From Clarkia xantiana subsp. parviflora (Eukaryota; Streptophyta; Magnoliopsida; Myrtales; Onagraceae), in contig JAPTYO010000017.1 of NCBI GenBank assembly GCA_036873135.1, positions 15,252,001 through 15,316,000 of the forward strand: a DNA stretch of 64,000 bases, given 5' to 3'. Position numbers and translations under genes: made by a program. The notes under the pieces are model-generated. The model was not told the DNA's origin. It searched no databases and worked only from the letters and a program-made list of their open reading frames with translations. Positions 22,553 through 32,853 of the stretch are shown in pieces; positions within the stretch are counted from its first letter, which is position 1, and the number at the start of each line of letters is the position of its first letter.

Positions 22553-22927
22553 TCAAGCACACCAAATGTTGTTGGTCTTTAGAAACTCATCCAAAGAGGG
22601 TACAAGTGGGTGCAGTATAACCGCTAAGCCGTTTCCATATTTCAGGGACAGTTCATCCCAGATATCCTTTGTAACAGGAATATCCTTATATTCCTCTTTG
22701 AAGTCTGAAGACATCTGTGAGAGCAATATCTCCTTGACCCTCTTTTCATCATGTTCCCACTTGAAGTGGGCATGTGCTAGCCCCTTAGTAAGGCCCGCAT
22801 CTGGACAGCTCATCGTCTTCCGAATGTGGTCTAGTAGACCCTTATCGCCTAGCAGATCATTAATGCGTTTGCACCACGAGTCATAGTTCTTCTCATTCAA
22901 AAGCTTATTAGAACATGATGAATCCAT
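22553..22927 (-). pseudogene. Copia-2 gag, N-terminal half
   Basis: 124 codons starting MDSSCSNKLLNEKNYDSWCK, with IWDELSLKYG; the L-x-x-x-N-Y-x-x-W and W-x-x-L-x-x-x-Y/F motifs are typical of copia gag (UBN2-like). The rest, down to the zinc knuckle (22250-22550), is frameshifted. Confidence 0.8.
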
Positions 22928-24861
22928 CTGTTCAGCTATTCGATACTAACATATTGATAATCATGCATAAGCAGGAAGACAATAACATTTTGGAAAAAGA
23001 ATTGCCTACATCGGATATCTATGAGACAAAAGGCGATAAATAATGATTCCTCAGACATCTAACCCAACCGACCGACAGTAAACTGAGGGAACGGGGTCGT
23101 GAAAGAGTTCACATTACCGACGTCTTCTTTCTGATAGATAAGTTTTTGTTTTAATCGATTTCACCGGAACAGGAGGTTTTAAAACACCTGATGTTGGCTT
23201 TCCCAAGGCCCCTTTTTAAAAAAAAAAATAGAGGATTTCAAGTTTGCACATACAATTCTACTACACAAGTAAATCATCATGCGCAGGTCACATCCACGAA
23301 ACAAACCACTCATCATGCATACACGTCATGCGTCTAATGTTCCGAGGAACTCATGCTAGCAATCTTAATTCTACTTCCTAAGTAAATTATCACATGCTTG
23401 TACATCCTCCACATTCATGCATACGCATCATACGTGATCACACCATAACAAACATGCATATTTGGCGACTAATATTTGGTTTTAAAACATTTGGGGCTGA
23501 CTTGCAGGTCATGCTATCAATCAAACATGAGTACTTCTAGACATGAATCCTAGGCATTCACTACCATCACAGCATGTCTTTCCTAGTGCGCAACTCATTA
23601 ATCGAAAACCAGGGCTCGGCCCACAATATGCAATATCCAGCTAGCTTGACATAGTCAAGACGAAAGTTCTAATCATGCAACAATATCAATTAAATAGAAA
23701 TTGCAATTCAGCCCACTAAATGACTCCATCCCCATAATCGAAACTAGGCATCAAGTATAAACCTATAAGCACTGTGTAGGTAATTTTAAAGTTCGAAACA
23801 TTTGGATTTTAAAATTTGACCATCCTATTTTAAATTGACATGGTTCGGTCCAATCAAATTCTCGTTCAGTTCGGTCAGATTCAGCCAGTCCGGTTCGGTT
23901 CGGTCAAAAACAGTACAGCGGGACCGGTTCGGTATGAAATAGGAGTTTGGTTCGGTTCTTCACTCAAGCCGGGTCAGTTCGACCCATTTTAGTTGTCCCG
24001 GTCCGAGCCAAACCGAATGGGTAGGACCGATTGAGAAAACCCGGTTTGGTTGACCCGCACCGATTTAGGACCCGTGAACCCGACCCGGTTCGGTTCGGTT
24101 GACCCAGTTTGGTCCAGTCGGGTTCCCTTGGTCTTCCGGGTTGGTTGACCCAACCCGGTTTTGAAAAGTTGGACCGGCCCATTATCCTATAGGGTTCGGC
24201 CGATATTGTTACTTGTAGGCTAAGTAGGGTGTATATATATATATATGGTACTATCTATATATATATTTATATATCTATCTATATATATAATGTCAAGATT
24301 CTATATTTAGAGATATAAATCTATCAACAATATATATATATATATATATATATTCTCAATCTTTAGGCAACTAATATCTATCAATATTGACAATATTATC
24401 TATATTCCTAATATTGTGCTAAATAAATTGATAGTTTCTATCCACAATAATCTTGTGCATCTAACCCTAATTGTGGCCTAAACCCTATGAAAACATTCGG
24501 CTGAAACATGTAGAAAAATTTGAGTAAAATTTTCGGTCACCACTAGGTTACTTGTGGACTAAAAAATTAAAAATTTCATCTTGTTAACCTCAGAGGTTCG
24601 GCCGAAAACACTTGGATTAGGGTTTGTGGTCAAATTTCAAGATCAAAACTTATCAATATCAAGAATCAAAAGTTTAATTTTGATAAAAGATATGGTTTTC
24701 TTGAAGATCATGAAAATCAAATTTTATTATGAACATCATGAAAAGCGGCCAACACGATTTGCAAAAATCAAAATTTTTAAATCTCACTTTTAAAAATTGT
24801 GGCCTATCTTAGCAAATTCAAGAATACCAATTTTATCAAAATCATGTACTCCTAACACAGA
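22928..24861 (-). other. Untranslated leader of Copia-2
   Basis: About 1.9 kb with no gene. Contains a GGTTCGG-rich degenerate tract (23830-24180) and an AT dinucleotide microsatellite (24229-24352, broken TA runs). Same layout as the Copia-1 leader. Confidence 0.7.
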
Positions 24862-24873
24862 CTCTGATACCAC
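24862..24873 (-). other. Primer binding site of Copia-2
   Basis: Minus strand TGGTATCAGAG next to the 5' LTR, complementary to initiator tRNA-Met. Confidence 0.88.
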
Positions 24874-25465
24874 TGTTGGTTTACGGGGTTAAATACTACA
24901 GAAACAAAACCCTAGATACGTGCATGGTAACTAATACGCAGCGGAATATAGTGCACATACCTACAATGTTTCCTGTAGTCCCAAGATAACCGAGGGGAGT
25001 TCTCGATCCGCCGGTCGGTTCCCGTAGAGGTTCTGGCTAAGGAAGCACACGGATTAAGCCTCAGTGCAAAGCCTCTGTCGATTCTTCAGCGGGATGGAAC
25101 ACCGGGGTAAATTACTTGTCGCAATTTGGCACCTCCTAGTTTGTAGAGTATTTCGGCCGAACCACTATATTTTAGGGATGAGGGATTTCTTTTAATCTCA
25201 CAAAAAAAGAGTAGAGAACTAGCATTTAATAAATCACCTAGCACTCCCTATTTATAGGTGGAGCAAAGTGGACAAAAGTCCACTTTGCCCTCCTATAGTT
25301 CAGCCGAATTTAATGAGTAGGGAGGCCCAATTTTGGGCATCTCATGTCAATTGGGATTTTAGGCCTAGCCCAAGATCCTTAATGTGACATTACCCAATTT
25401 CCTTAGGTAACAGACTCATATTAATGGGCTCCTAATAACGGCGGCCCAATCTTCAAATGCCAACA
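24874..25465 (-). repeat. 5' LTR of Copia-2
   Basis: 592 bp, TGTTGG to GCCAACA. CCTATTTATAGG TATA palindrome near 25247-25258. Confidence 0.9.
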
Positions 25466-25466
25466 A

Positions 25467-26060
25467 TGTTTGTATGGGGAGTAATCACTACGGAAACTAA
25501 GTCATAGTACATGCTAATAATCGAAATTATGCAACGAAAGATTTGCACATACCTCAAACGATGTCCGTAGTCCCAAGATCCTTCCTGCAGGAGTTCACGA
25601 TCCTCCGGTCGGCACCTGTAGAGGTTCTGGTTAAGGAAGCCCTACGCAGTATGTTCTCCACAGCGAAGCCTCTGATCGATTCTTGGAAGGGGACTGATCT
25701 CTAGAGTGTTTCCTAGAAAGAAAATTGGCACACCCTTTGGTGGGAGTGGTTTGGCCAAATATAGGTGTTTCTGGGGGAGGATTTTCTCTCAAAACACCAC
25801 TTAAAGGGAATTGTGATTCACCTTAATAAAACCCATAACTCCCCATATATATAGGAGGAGTAAAGTGGATAAAAGTCCATTTTACCCCTACTTGGTATTT
25901 CAGCCGGCCACATGTATAGGGAGGCCCAATTTTGGGCATCTCATGTCAATTGGGATTTAGGTCTGGCCCAATTCCCTAATATGATATTTACCCAATTAAC
26001 TTAGGTAACATATACATATAATGGGCTTCCGTTTACGGTTCCCATCACCATATGCTTACA
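25467..26060 (-). repeat. 3' LTR of Copia-3
   Basis: 594 bp, TGTTTG to GCTTACA; TATA-like segment near 25842-25854 (changed to ATATATATAGG). Homologous to the Copia-1 and -2 LTRs. Confidence 0.85.
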
Positions 26061-27160
26061 ACTCCCACTCGCCAGAATGGGAGGGTGCTTTTAATGTATT
26101 ATCGTCCAAATCTGCATCAACATTTCACTCCTTAGATCTGGTCCTTGCTTCCAAACAGTTCATACGATGTTTTCCGTGCGACCGGCGGATACGACGGGCA
26201 TCGTGCTACTCATCTGTTAGCAGTATTGTAGCGCCAGCGGAACGTTGATTCCTTTTTCTCTAACCAACCTGTTATCAACAAAATTCATATAGTACCGCGC
26301 TGTATCCTAGGTCAACTGATATTTCTCCTTTTGCCTAGTTTCCACATAGGAACACTTCTCCAAGGCATCCGTACAAGTATTCACAACCTTCAACTAATAT
26401 CCGATTCTGTGGCCATCTAGTGAATACAAGAGTTGGTGAATTACAGGTGAACTTGACCATCCCCATCGCTCATATCCTTAGTCAAACCCAACCGGTTTTT
26501 AAAGACGTGGTCACTGGGCCTTTTTGTTCAGAACTACGCTCGTACGCCGGGAAGCGAACATTGAGCCTGACCTTAGATATGAGTTCTTAGTCCGTGAGGA
26601 TACTTTAGGTGCCTCTTTATAAGGCTCCTGGGATCAATCACACGCTCGAGGTGAAGAAGTTTGTGCCCGCCAGAATCACGAGGATTCCTTCTTAGCACAA
26701 CCGAGCTGTGACCCTGTGGTCGAACGTGGCATGCATAGTATGAAGCACGCGTTGATAACATACCTGAACCTTTTGGGTTGACAGGAAAGGGATATGTCAA
26801 TCATGCTATCATAGATTCTCATCTGGCCCAGAATGTGCCTTTAATTGGAAAAATTGTCAAATTTTAAGATCAAACACAATTATGATCATGAATCCAAAAA
26901 ATGTTCTTGATAAAACTCATTGTGTTCTTGAAGATCATGAACATCAAACTTAATATTTGAACCAAAATTTTCGGTTTTGATCTATAAAAACATTTAAATT
27001 CCGAAAATTTTAAGTTTTTAAAGATCAAACACATAAAATTTGTTTAAAAATTTTGGATTACTCATGGTGTTCATAAATAAAAAATTCGGTTTTTTATGAA
27101 TATTCAAGAACGTCAGTTTATCAAAATTTTAAGAACTCCTAACTAAGGCTCTGATACCAC

Positions 27161-27756
27161 TGTTGGATTACGGGGACGTAACACTACGGAATGCTAAACG
27201 TGTACATGCAAGTAATCTAACTACGCAGCGGAATAATGTACACATACCTCAATAGCTTTCCTGCCCAAGAACGATGTGGAGGGAGTTCAGATCCTCCGGT
27301 CGGAACCCGTAAAAGTTCTTCGTGAGAAGAAGTCCTACGTGGTATAAGCTCCACAGGAAATCCTCTGACCGATTCTTCAACGGGGACGGAAACTCGAACT
27401 GATTGCTCGGAAGCAGTTTGGCACACCAATGGCGGTGTTTAAGGGGCCGGCCGAAATAGCTAGAGAGAAAGGGATTTCTCTCAAATCACAACTTAAGAGA
27501 AATTGTGATCAACGTGTGTTTTGGGGGTGACCCCAAGACCTTCTTATATAGTGGGAGGAGGAGAAAATCCTCCTCCCTACTATTTGGGTTTCGGCCGACT
27601 ATCATGTGGGTGGGAGGCCCAATTTTGGGCCTCCCATGTCACATGGAAATTTGGTCGAGTCCAATTAGCCCAAATGTGACTTTTACCTAATTGTCTTAGG
27701 TAACCACATATATTAACGGGCTACCAATTATGGCACCACGTCACCATATGCTAACA
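27161..27756 (-). repeat. 5' LTR of Copia-3
   Basis: 596 bp, TGTTGG to GCTAACA. Follows a clean primer site. Confidence 0.88.
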
Positions 27757-28850
27757 GAAGGAAATTTTGAATTCACTAATTCAAAATTATTAATTAAGAA
27801 TATATATTACATTATAATAAATGCTAATTAAACCCTAGTTCTACAAATGTATAATTTTTTTATATATATTGAGATATACACTTATTGAGATGAAAAATAA
27901 CCAGTTCAATGTGGCGTTAAAACCCATATCTCAATCGATTTAAAGAAGACGAAATGAAGAGAAATAAGTCGATGGAGAGTTCGTGAGTTGCTTTGTTTGT
28001 ACTTTAATATTCAATTACATCAATAGTTTTACTTGATTTTCTACAATATAAATTTCAGCATGGTTCAAATCTAATGTTTGATCAACTTCTTACCAGCCAA
28101 TTTCTTTAACTTTATGTAATGCTTCTTAATATCTGCTTCATATCTAGTAACTGTTGTGAGTTTGTCCATACAGTGAACATGTTCGATAATGAATGGTACT
28201 TCCCTATGCTGATTAGGTACAACTTGGACTGGTAGAGAATCCTAAGGGGAATCACAAATTGAGTGAGAGAAGAACATTGCGGGATTGGATTGTGACAATA
28301 CGAATAGTAAACAGGCTGTCTGTCAGAGGTAGGGTTAGATGGGATTAGACGACTCAAGAGATGCCTTAGATTGTGGCTTGGCATACTGTGTTTTTTATTA
28401 GATGATCGACGTGGTTACAATATTTGTTTTGCGTATATACATCACTATAATCTATATATATATTCATCATACTTTCTTCCTTAATATAATAAATATATAT
28501 TACTTTGTAAATATAAATAGTACGTTACCTTATTGTCAAAGGACCACTTAAGATAGTTTTTCACGTAATCGAACAACTTAGTATTCCTGGAATTTTCAAA
28601 CTGTATATTGTACAATTAAAACAACATATATTAATAATTTACAATATCAATTTTATATATAAACAAATGCATTACCTTAACCTGAGACGATGAACAACTT
28701 ATTCATATTTTGTAACACCAGTCGGAGAGAAGAAGCAAATATAGATAAGAGTTTTTAAGCTTCTGAATGATAAACGAATATATAAAATGAAATTTCGTTA
28801 ATCATATTACCGATATTATTGAAAAAATAAATTATTGACCCGTTGGAGCC
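27757..28850. other. AT-rich flanking DNA
   Basis: Probably the oldest, non-element DNA in this part. A minus-strand frame (about 28082-28240) ending in HCMDKLTTVTRYEADIKKHY and a lysine-rich tail could be a terminal exon, with a CCTTAG acceptor near 28242. I do not recognise it and its support is weak. Confidence 0.3.
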
Positions 28851-29080
28851 CGTGCCGGAAATAATTCCGGCACGACAGCAGAGGCGTCAGTCTCGGACTT
28901 ATTAAGTCCGAGACTGCGCCTCGATATTCAACAGAGGGATTAATTCCTCTGTCTCCGCTTGAAATCTCGGATATAAAAGTCCCGAGATGTCAGGCTCGGA
29001 GATGCTAAAGCCGAGATGTTTCTCGGATGTCATCTCGGGTTTGTTAAGTCTGAGACAAGACAATCTTGGACTTAACAACT
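28851..29080. repeat. Cluster of short perfect inverted repeats
   Basis: At least four hairpins in a row. 28851-28874 has 10-bp arms CGTGCCGGAA and a 4-base loop. 28881-28922 has about 19 bp of pairing with one bulge, around CAGTCTCGGACTT, loop ATT. 28931-28950 has arms CAGAGG..CCTCTG. 28965-28990 has arms TCTCGG..CCGAGA. CTCGGA-type half-sites continue to 29080. No element termini identified. Confidence 0.75.
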
Positions 29081-29472
29081 GCAACCTGGGGCATTTTTAT
29101 AAATTTATTCTTTGGGAGGGCATTTTTCAATTTGGAATATGGTAGGGGGCAAATCCATAAATTTTTCAACATTTTGGGTGATTTTTTTTAAGTGTTAACA
29201 TGTCTTTTGGTCCAACATCCTTGACAACTTTTGGGATTTGGTCCAACATCTTTTTTTTTTCTTTTTTTGCCTAGTTTTGGTACCAAATGTTTGACAACTT
29301 TTAGAGTTTGGTCCATCTGTTAGTTGACCGTCAGTTTGATCGTTAAATAGTCACGTGACTTGCACATGCCTCGCCCTAAATTTTCAATTTGCTCAGTTTT
29401 GTCCTTAAATTTATTGTCCTAACTTTTAATTTTTAAAATTTAGCCCTTAAACATTATCAACCGCATCCTAGG
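29081..29472. other. Non-coding spacer
   Basis: Repeats of the phrase TTTGGTCCAACATC at about 29209 and 29238 and a related TTTGGTCCATCTG at 29309, with T-runs. No gene. Confidence 0.4.
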
Positions 29473-29700
29473 ACTAAATTGACCTAGCCATGGTCCGTCC
29501 CATGGTTAGGTCGGACCATGGCTAAGGTCACCGGACATGGGCGACCCTAACCATTGTCCGACCTAGCCATGGGTCGGACCATGACTAGGTCTATTTAGCT
29601 CTATGGTTCAATTGACCAATTGGACCTTAATGCTAAATTGACCTAGCCATGGTCCAACCCATGGCTAGGTCGTACCATGGTTAGGGTCGCCGGATAATTC
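29473..29700. repeat. Duplicated block of GACCTAGCCATGG inverted repeats
   Basis: A segment of about 62 bp beginning CTAAATTGACCTAGCCATGG occurs at 29473 and again at 29633. Within each, GACCTAGCCATGG and CCATGGCTAAGGTC-type sequences form inverted pairs. Function unknown. Confidence 0.7.
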
Positions 29701-29844
29701 TCTCTATATCTTCAGTAACCTTACATTCATCTCATCACCCAAAATTATCTGCAGCAAAACACTCTCATCTTTAAGTTAATGTCTCTTTTGTATAAATTTG
29801 ATAAGTTTGAAGATATACATATATTTTATAATGGTAGACAGTAT

Positions 29845-31893
29845 GATGCGTACGTAATTAGAATGATATAAGTATCAACATTATTATATTTTTTTTTTCA
29901 AAATAAGACAACATGTAACATAATTTTGTTGTCAATGATAGTTTTTACAACTATACATGGAGATATGAAACAAATAATTTTGAAATTATATTGATTCTTA
30001 TTTTTTACGTACGTAGATTAGAATAATATAAATATCAACATTATTATGTGTTTATTTCAAAATAAGACAACATGTAACATAATTTTGTTGTCAATGATAA
30101 TTTTTAAAACTATACATGGAGATATGAAACAAATATTTTGAAATAATATTGATTCTTTTTTTTTTTTTTTTGCGTACATAGATCAGAATGCTATAAATAT
30201 CAACATTATTATGTGGTTATTTCAAAATAAGACAACATGTAACTTAATTTTGTTGTCAATGATAGTTTTTAAAACTATACATGGAGATATGAAACAAATA
30301 TTTTGAAATTATATTGATTCTTTTATTTTTGCGAAGTACATTAGAATGCTATAAATATCAACATTATTATGTGTTGTTTTTTTTTCAAAATAAGACAACA
30401 TGTAACATAATTTTGTTGTCAATGATAATTTTTAAAGTTATACTTGGAGATATGAAATAAATGTTTTGAAATTATATTGATTTTTTTTTTTGTGTACATA
30501 GATTAGAAGGCTATAAATATCAACATTATTATGTGTTTATTTCAAAATAAGACAACATGTAACATAATTTTGTTGTCAATGAAATTTTTTATAACTATAC
30601 ATGGAGATATGAAAAAAATATTTTGAAATTATATTGATTCTTATTTTTTTTGCGTACGTAGATTAAAATACTATAAATATCAACATTATTACGTGTTTAT
30701 TTCAAAATAATACATGTAACATAATTTTGTTGTTAATAATAATTTTTAAAACTATTCATGGAGATATGAAACAAATATTTTGAAATAATATTGATTCTTT
30801 TTTTTTTTTTTTTGCGTACGTAGATTTGAAGGCTATAAATATCAACGTTATTATGTGTTTATTTCAAAATAAGACAACATGTAACATGATTTTGTTGTCA
30901 ATGATAGTTTTTAAAATTATACATGGAGATATGAAACAAATATTTTGAAATTATATTGATTCTTTTATTTTTGCGTAAATAGATTAGAATGCTATAAATA
31001 TCAACATTATTATGTGTTGTTTTTTTTCAAAATAAGACAACATGTAACATAATTTTGTTGTCCATGATAATTTTTAAAGTTATACTTGGAGATATGAAAT
31101 AAATATTTTGAAATTATATTGATTCTTTTTTTTTTTTTTTTGCGTACATAAATTAGAAGGCTATAAATATCAAAATTATTATGTGTTTATTTCAAAATAA
31201 GACAACATGTAACATAATTTTGTTGTCAATAATAGTTTTTAAAACTATACATGGAGATATGAAACAAATATTTTGAAATTATATTGATTCTTTTTTTGGC
31301 GTACGTAGATTAGAAGGCTATAAATATCAACATTATTATAGTTTTATTTCAAAATAATACAACATGTAATATAATTTTGTTATCAATGATAGTTTTTAAA
31401 AGTATACATGAAGATATGAAACAAATATTTTAAAATTATATTGATTTTTTTTTATTTTGCGTACGTAGATTAGAAGGCTATAAATATCAACATTATTATG
31501 TGTTTATTTCAAAATAAGAAAACATGTAACATAATTTTGTTGTCAATGATAGCTTTTAAAACTATACATGGGGATGTGAAACAAATATTTTAAAATTATA
31601 GTGATTTTTTTTTTTTTTTTGCGTACGTAGATTAGAATGCTATAATATCAACATGATTACGTGTTTTTTTTTTCAAAATAAGACAACATGTAATATAATT
31701 TTATTGTCAATGATAGTTTAAAAACTATACTTGGATATATGAAACAAATATCTTGAAATTATATTGATTCTTTTTTTTTTTTTTTTTGCGTATGTAGATT
31801 AGAGTGTTATAAATATTAACATTATTATGTGTTTTTTTTTCAAAATAAGACAACATGTAACATAATTTTGTTAACAATGATAGGTTTTAAAAC
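29845..31893. repeat. 161-bp satellite array, left part (13 monomers)
   Basis: AT-rich tandem repeat. The anchor TATCAACA recurs at 29873, 30033, 30198, 30356, 30518, 30678, 30840, 30999, 31168, 31325, 31485, 31646 and 31814 (intervals 157-169, centred on about 161). Much of the length variation comes from T-runs before the GCGTACGTAGATTAGAA segment. Gypsy-C interrupts the 13th to 14th interval. Confidence 0.97.
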
Positions 31894-32853
31894 TGTTAGG
31901 TTATAAAGTCTAGGTCAACGGGTCGACAATCTAGAATTTATCTCCCACTAATGAAATGTCGGGTTTATTGCTCCTAGGGCTAGTCGTTCTGATCCATGCC
32001 CTTCTGCTCCCTGGGGGTAGTCGTTCTGATATACGTCCTTCTCTTCTCTCCTTTTGACCTCCTTTCCTTCTCTCCTTCGGACCTCCTTTCCTTCTATCCT
32101 TCTGACCTCCTTTCCTTCTCTCCTTCTGACCTCCTTTCCTTCTCTCCTTTCGACCTCCTTTCCTTCTCTCCTTCTGAACCCCTGAGGCTTGTACTTCTGC
32201 TCTATGCTCTTCTGCTTCCTCGGCTCTCTTCCTTGCCACCCTGCAAGAGGGGCAATATCAAGCACGGAGGGGGGGTGGTGCTTGATGAACCATCTCCGAT
32301 GCTTAAGTCAGAAAGTCATTTTTAGAGAGATAAAGCTAGAGGGAAGTCAGAGCTAAATTGCACACTTAGCCAAGATGATCCAATGAATGGTGGAAGGGTT
32401 GTATTTATAGGCAACGGTGTCATTAAGGTGACTTAATGACATCGTTAACCTTTAAACACAATTAATTAGTCCATGATTACATAATTAATACCTTAAAGCA
32501 CAGAGAGGTTGGCGGAGATAATCTGAGTGCGGGAGTCGGAAAACGGTGACGGGGCCCTTTGGGGTGGGGAGAAAATCCGACCCCCAAGGGTAGGGGTTGG
32601 GTGTGGCCACCCAACCCCTCCCTAGGGGAGATCGGGTTGGCTGACCCGATCTCTCCTAGGGGAGGTCGGGTTTGGCCACCCGACCTCACCTAGGTGAGTT
32701 CGTCGCGGTCCGGACGAGTATTTTCGCCTCATCCGGACCGTTGGCGTTTCGGCAGGGTGTTTGGGTCGAAGTTTCGATTTATAATCATTAACGGGGTGAT
32801 CAAAATAAAACGATTTGGAAGTCAACGGGTTCAAATTGGGCATATATCCATCA
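31894..32853 (-). repeat. 3' LTR of Gypsy-C
   Basis: 960 bp, TGTTAGG to TCCATCA. Contains a 24-bp CT-rich repeat (about 32036-32183), TATA box (TATAAATA, minus strand, 32402-32409) and only one 34-bp interval between CCTAGGGG sites (32621 and 32655). Confidence 0.93.
32036..32183. repeat. 24-bp CT-rich repeat in LTR, about 6 copies
   Basis: Unit CTTTCCTTCTCTCCTTCTGAC plus CTC; also at 40823-40970 in the other LTR. Purine-rich on the element's sense strand, downstream of the TATA box and so probably transcribed. Reads as an 8-residue (KERRKGGQ-like) repeat in frame, which is a period artefact. Confidence 0.9.

Larger units (their letters stand above)
8323..25465 (-). mobile_element. Copia-2: Ty1/copia element, split by Gypsy-B
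   Basis: Minus-strand element with a truncated 3' LTR (8323-8627), 3' untranslated region, RNase H, reverse transcriptase, integrase, protease, gag, leader, primer site and 5' LTR (24874-25465). Gypsy-B interrupts RNase H at 9938-18992. Leaving out Gypsy-B and one target duplication restores the RNase H reading frame, which confirms the nesting. The element's own target duplication cannot be checked because its 3' LTR is cut by Copia-1. Confidence 0.9.
25467..27756 (-). mobile_element. Copia-3: gene-less deletion derivative with two LTRs
   Basis: 3' LTR 25467-26060, polypurine tract (26061-26073), a 3' untranslated piece to about 26835, a short leader piece, primer site (27147-27158, TGGTATCAGAGCC on the minus strand) and 5' LTR 27161-27756. 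Gag and pol are all gone. The junction near 26835-26850 joins the 3' region directly to leader sequence. It abuts the Copia-2 5' LTR with a single base between. Confidence 0.88.

Noticed and set aside
25460..25470. Target duplication between Copia-2 and Copia-3
   Set aside because: Only one base separates the LTRs and flanks do not match (GAAGG on the right of Copia-3), so no duplication can be claimed.
28082..28384. Host gene exon on the minus strand
   Set aside because: Only about 50 codons with a possible acceptor; no recognised family and no neighbouring exon.
29845..31893. Calling the 161-bp array a centromeric satellite
   Set aside because: Monomer length alone is not enough; only 15 monomers are visible and there is no abundance or CENH3 evidence.
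31931..32265. Basic KERRKGG-repeat proteins on the minus strand (also 40718-41050)
   Set aside because: They are the 24-bp CT-rich repeat inside the Gypsy-C LTRs read in frame; a period artefact.
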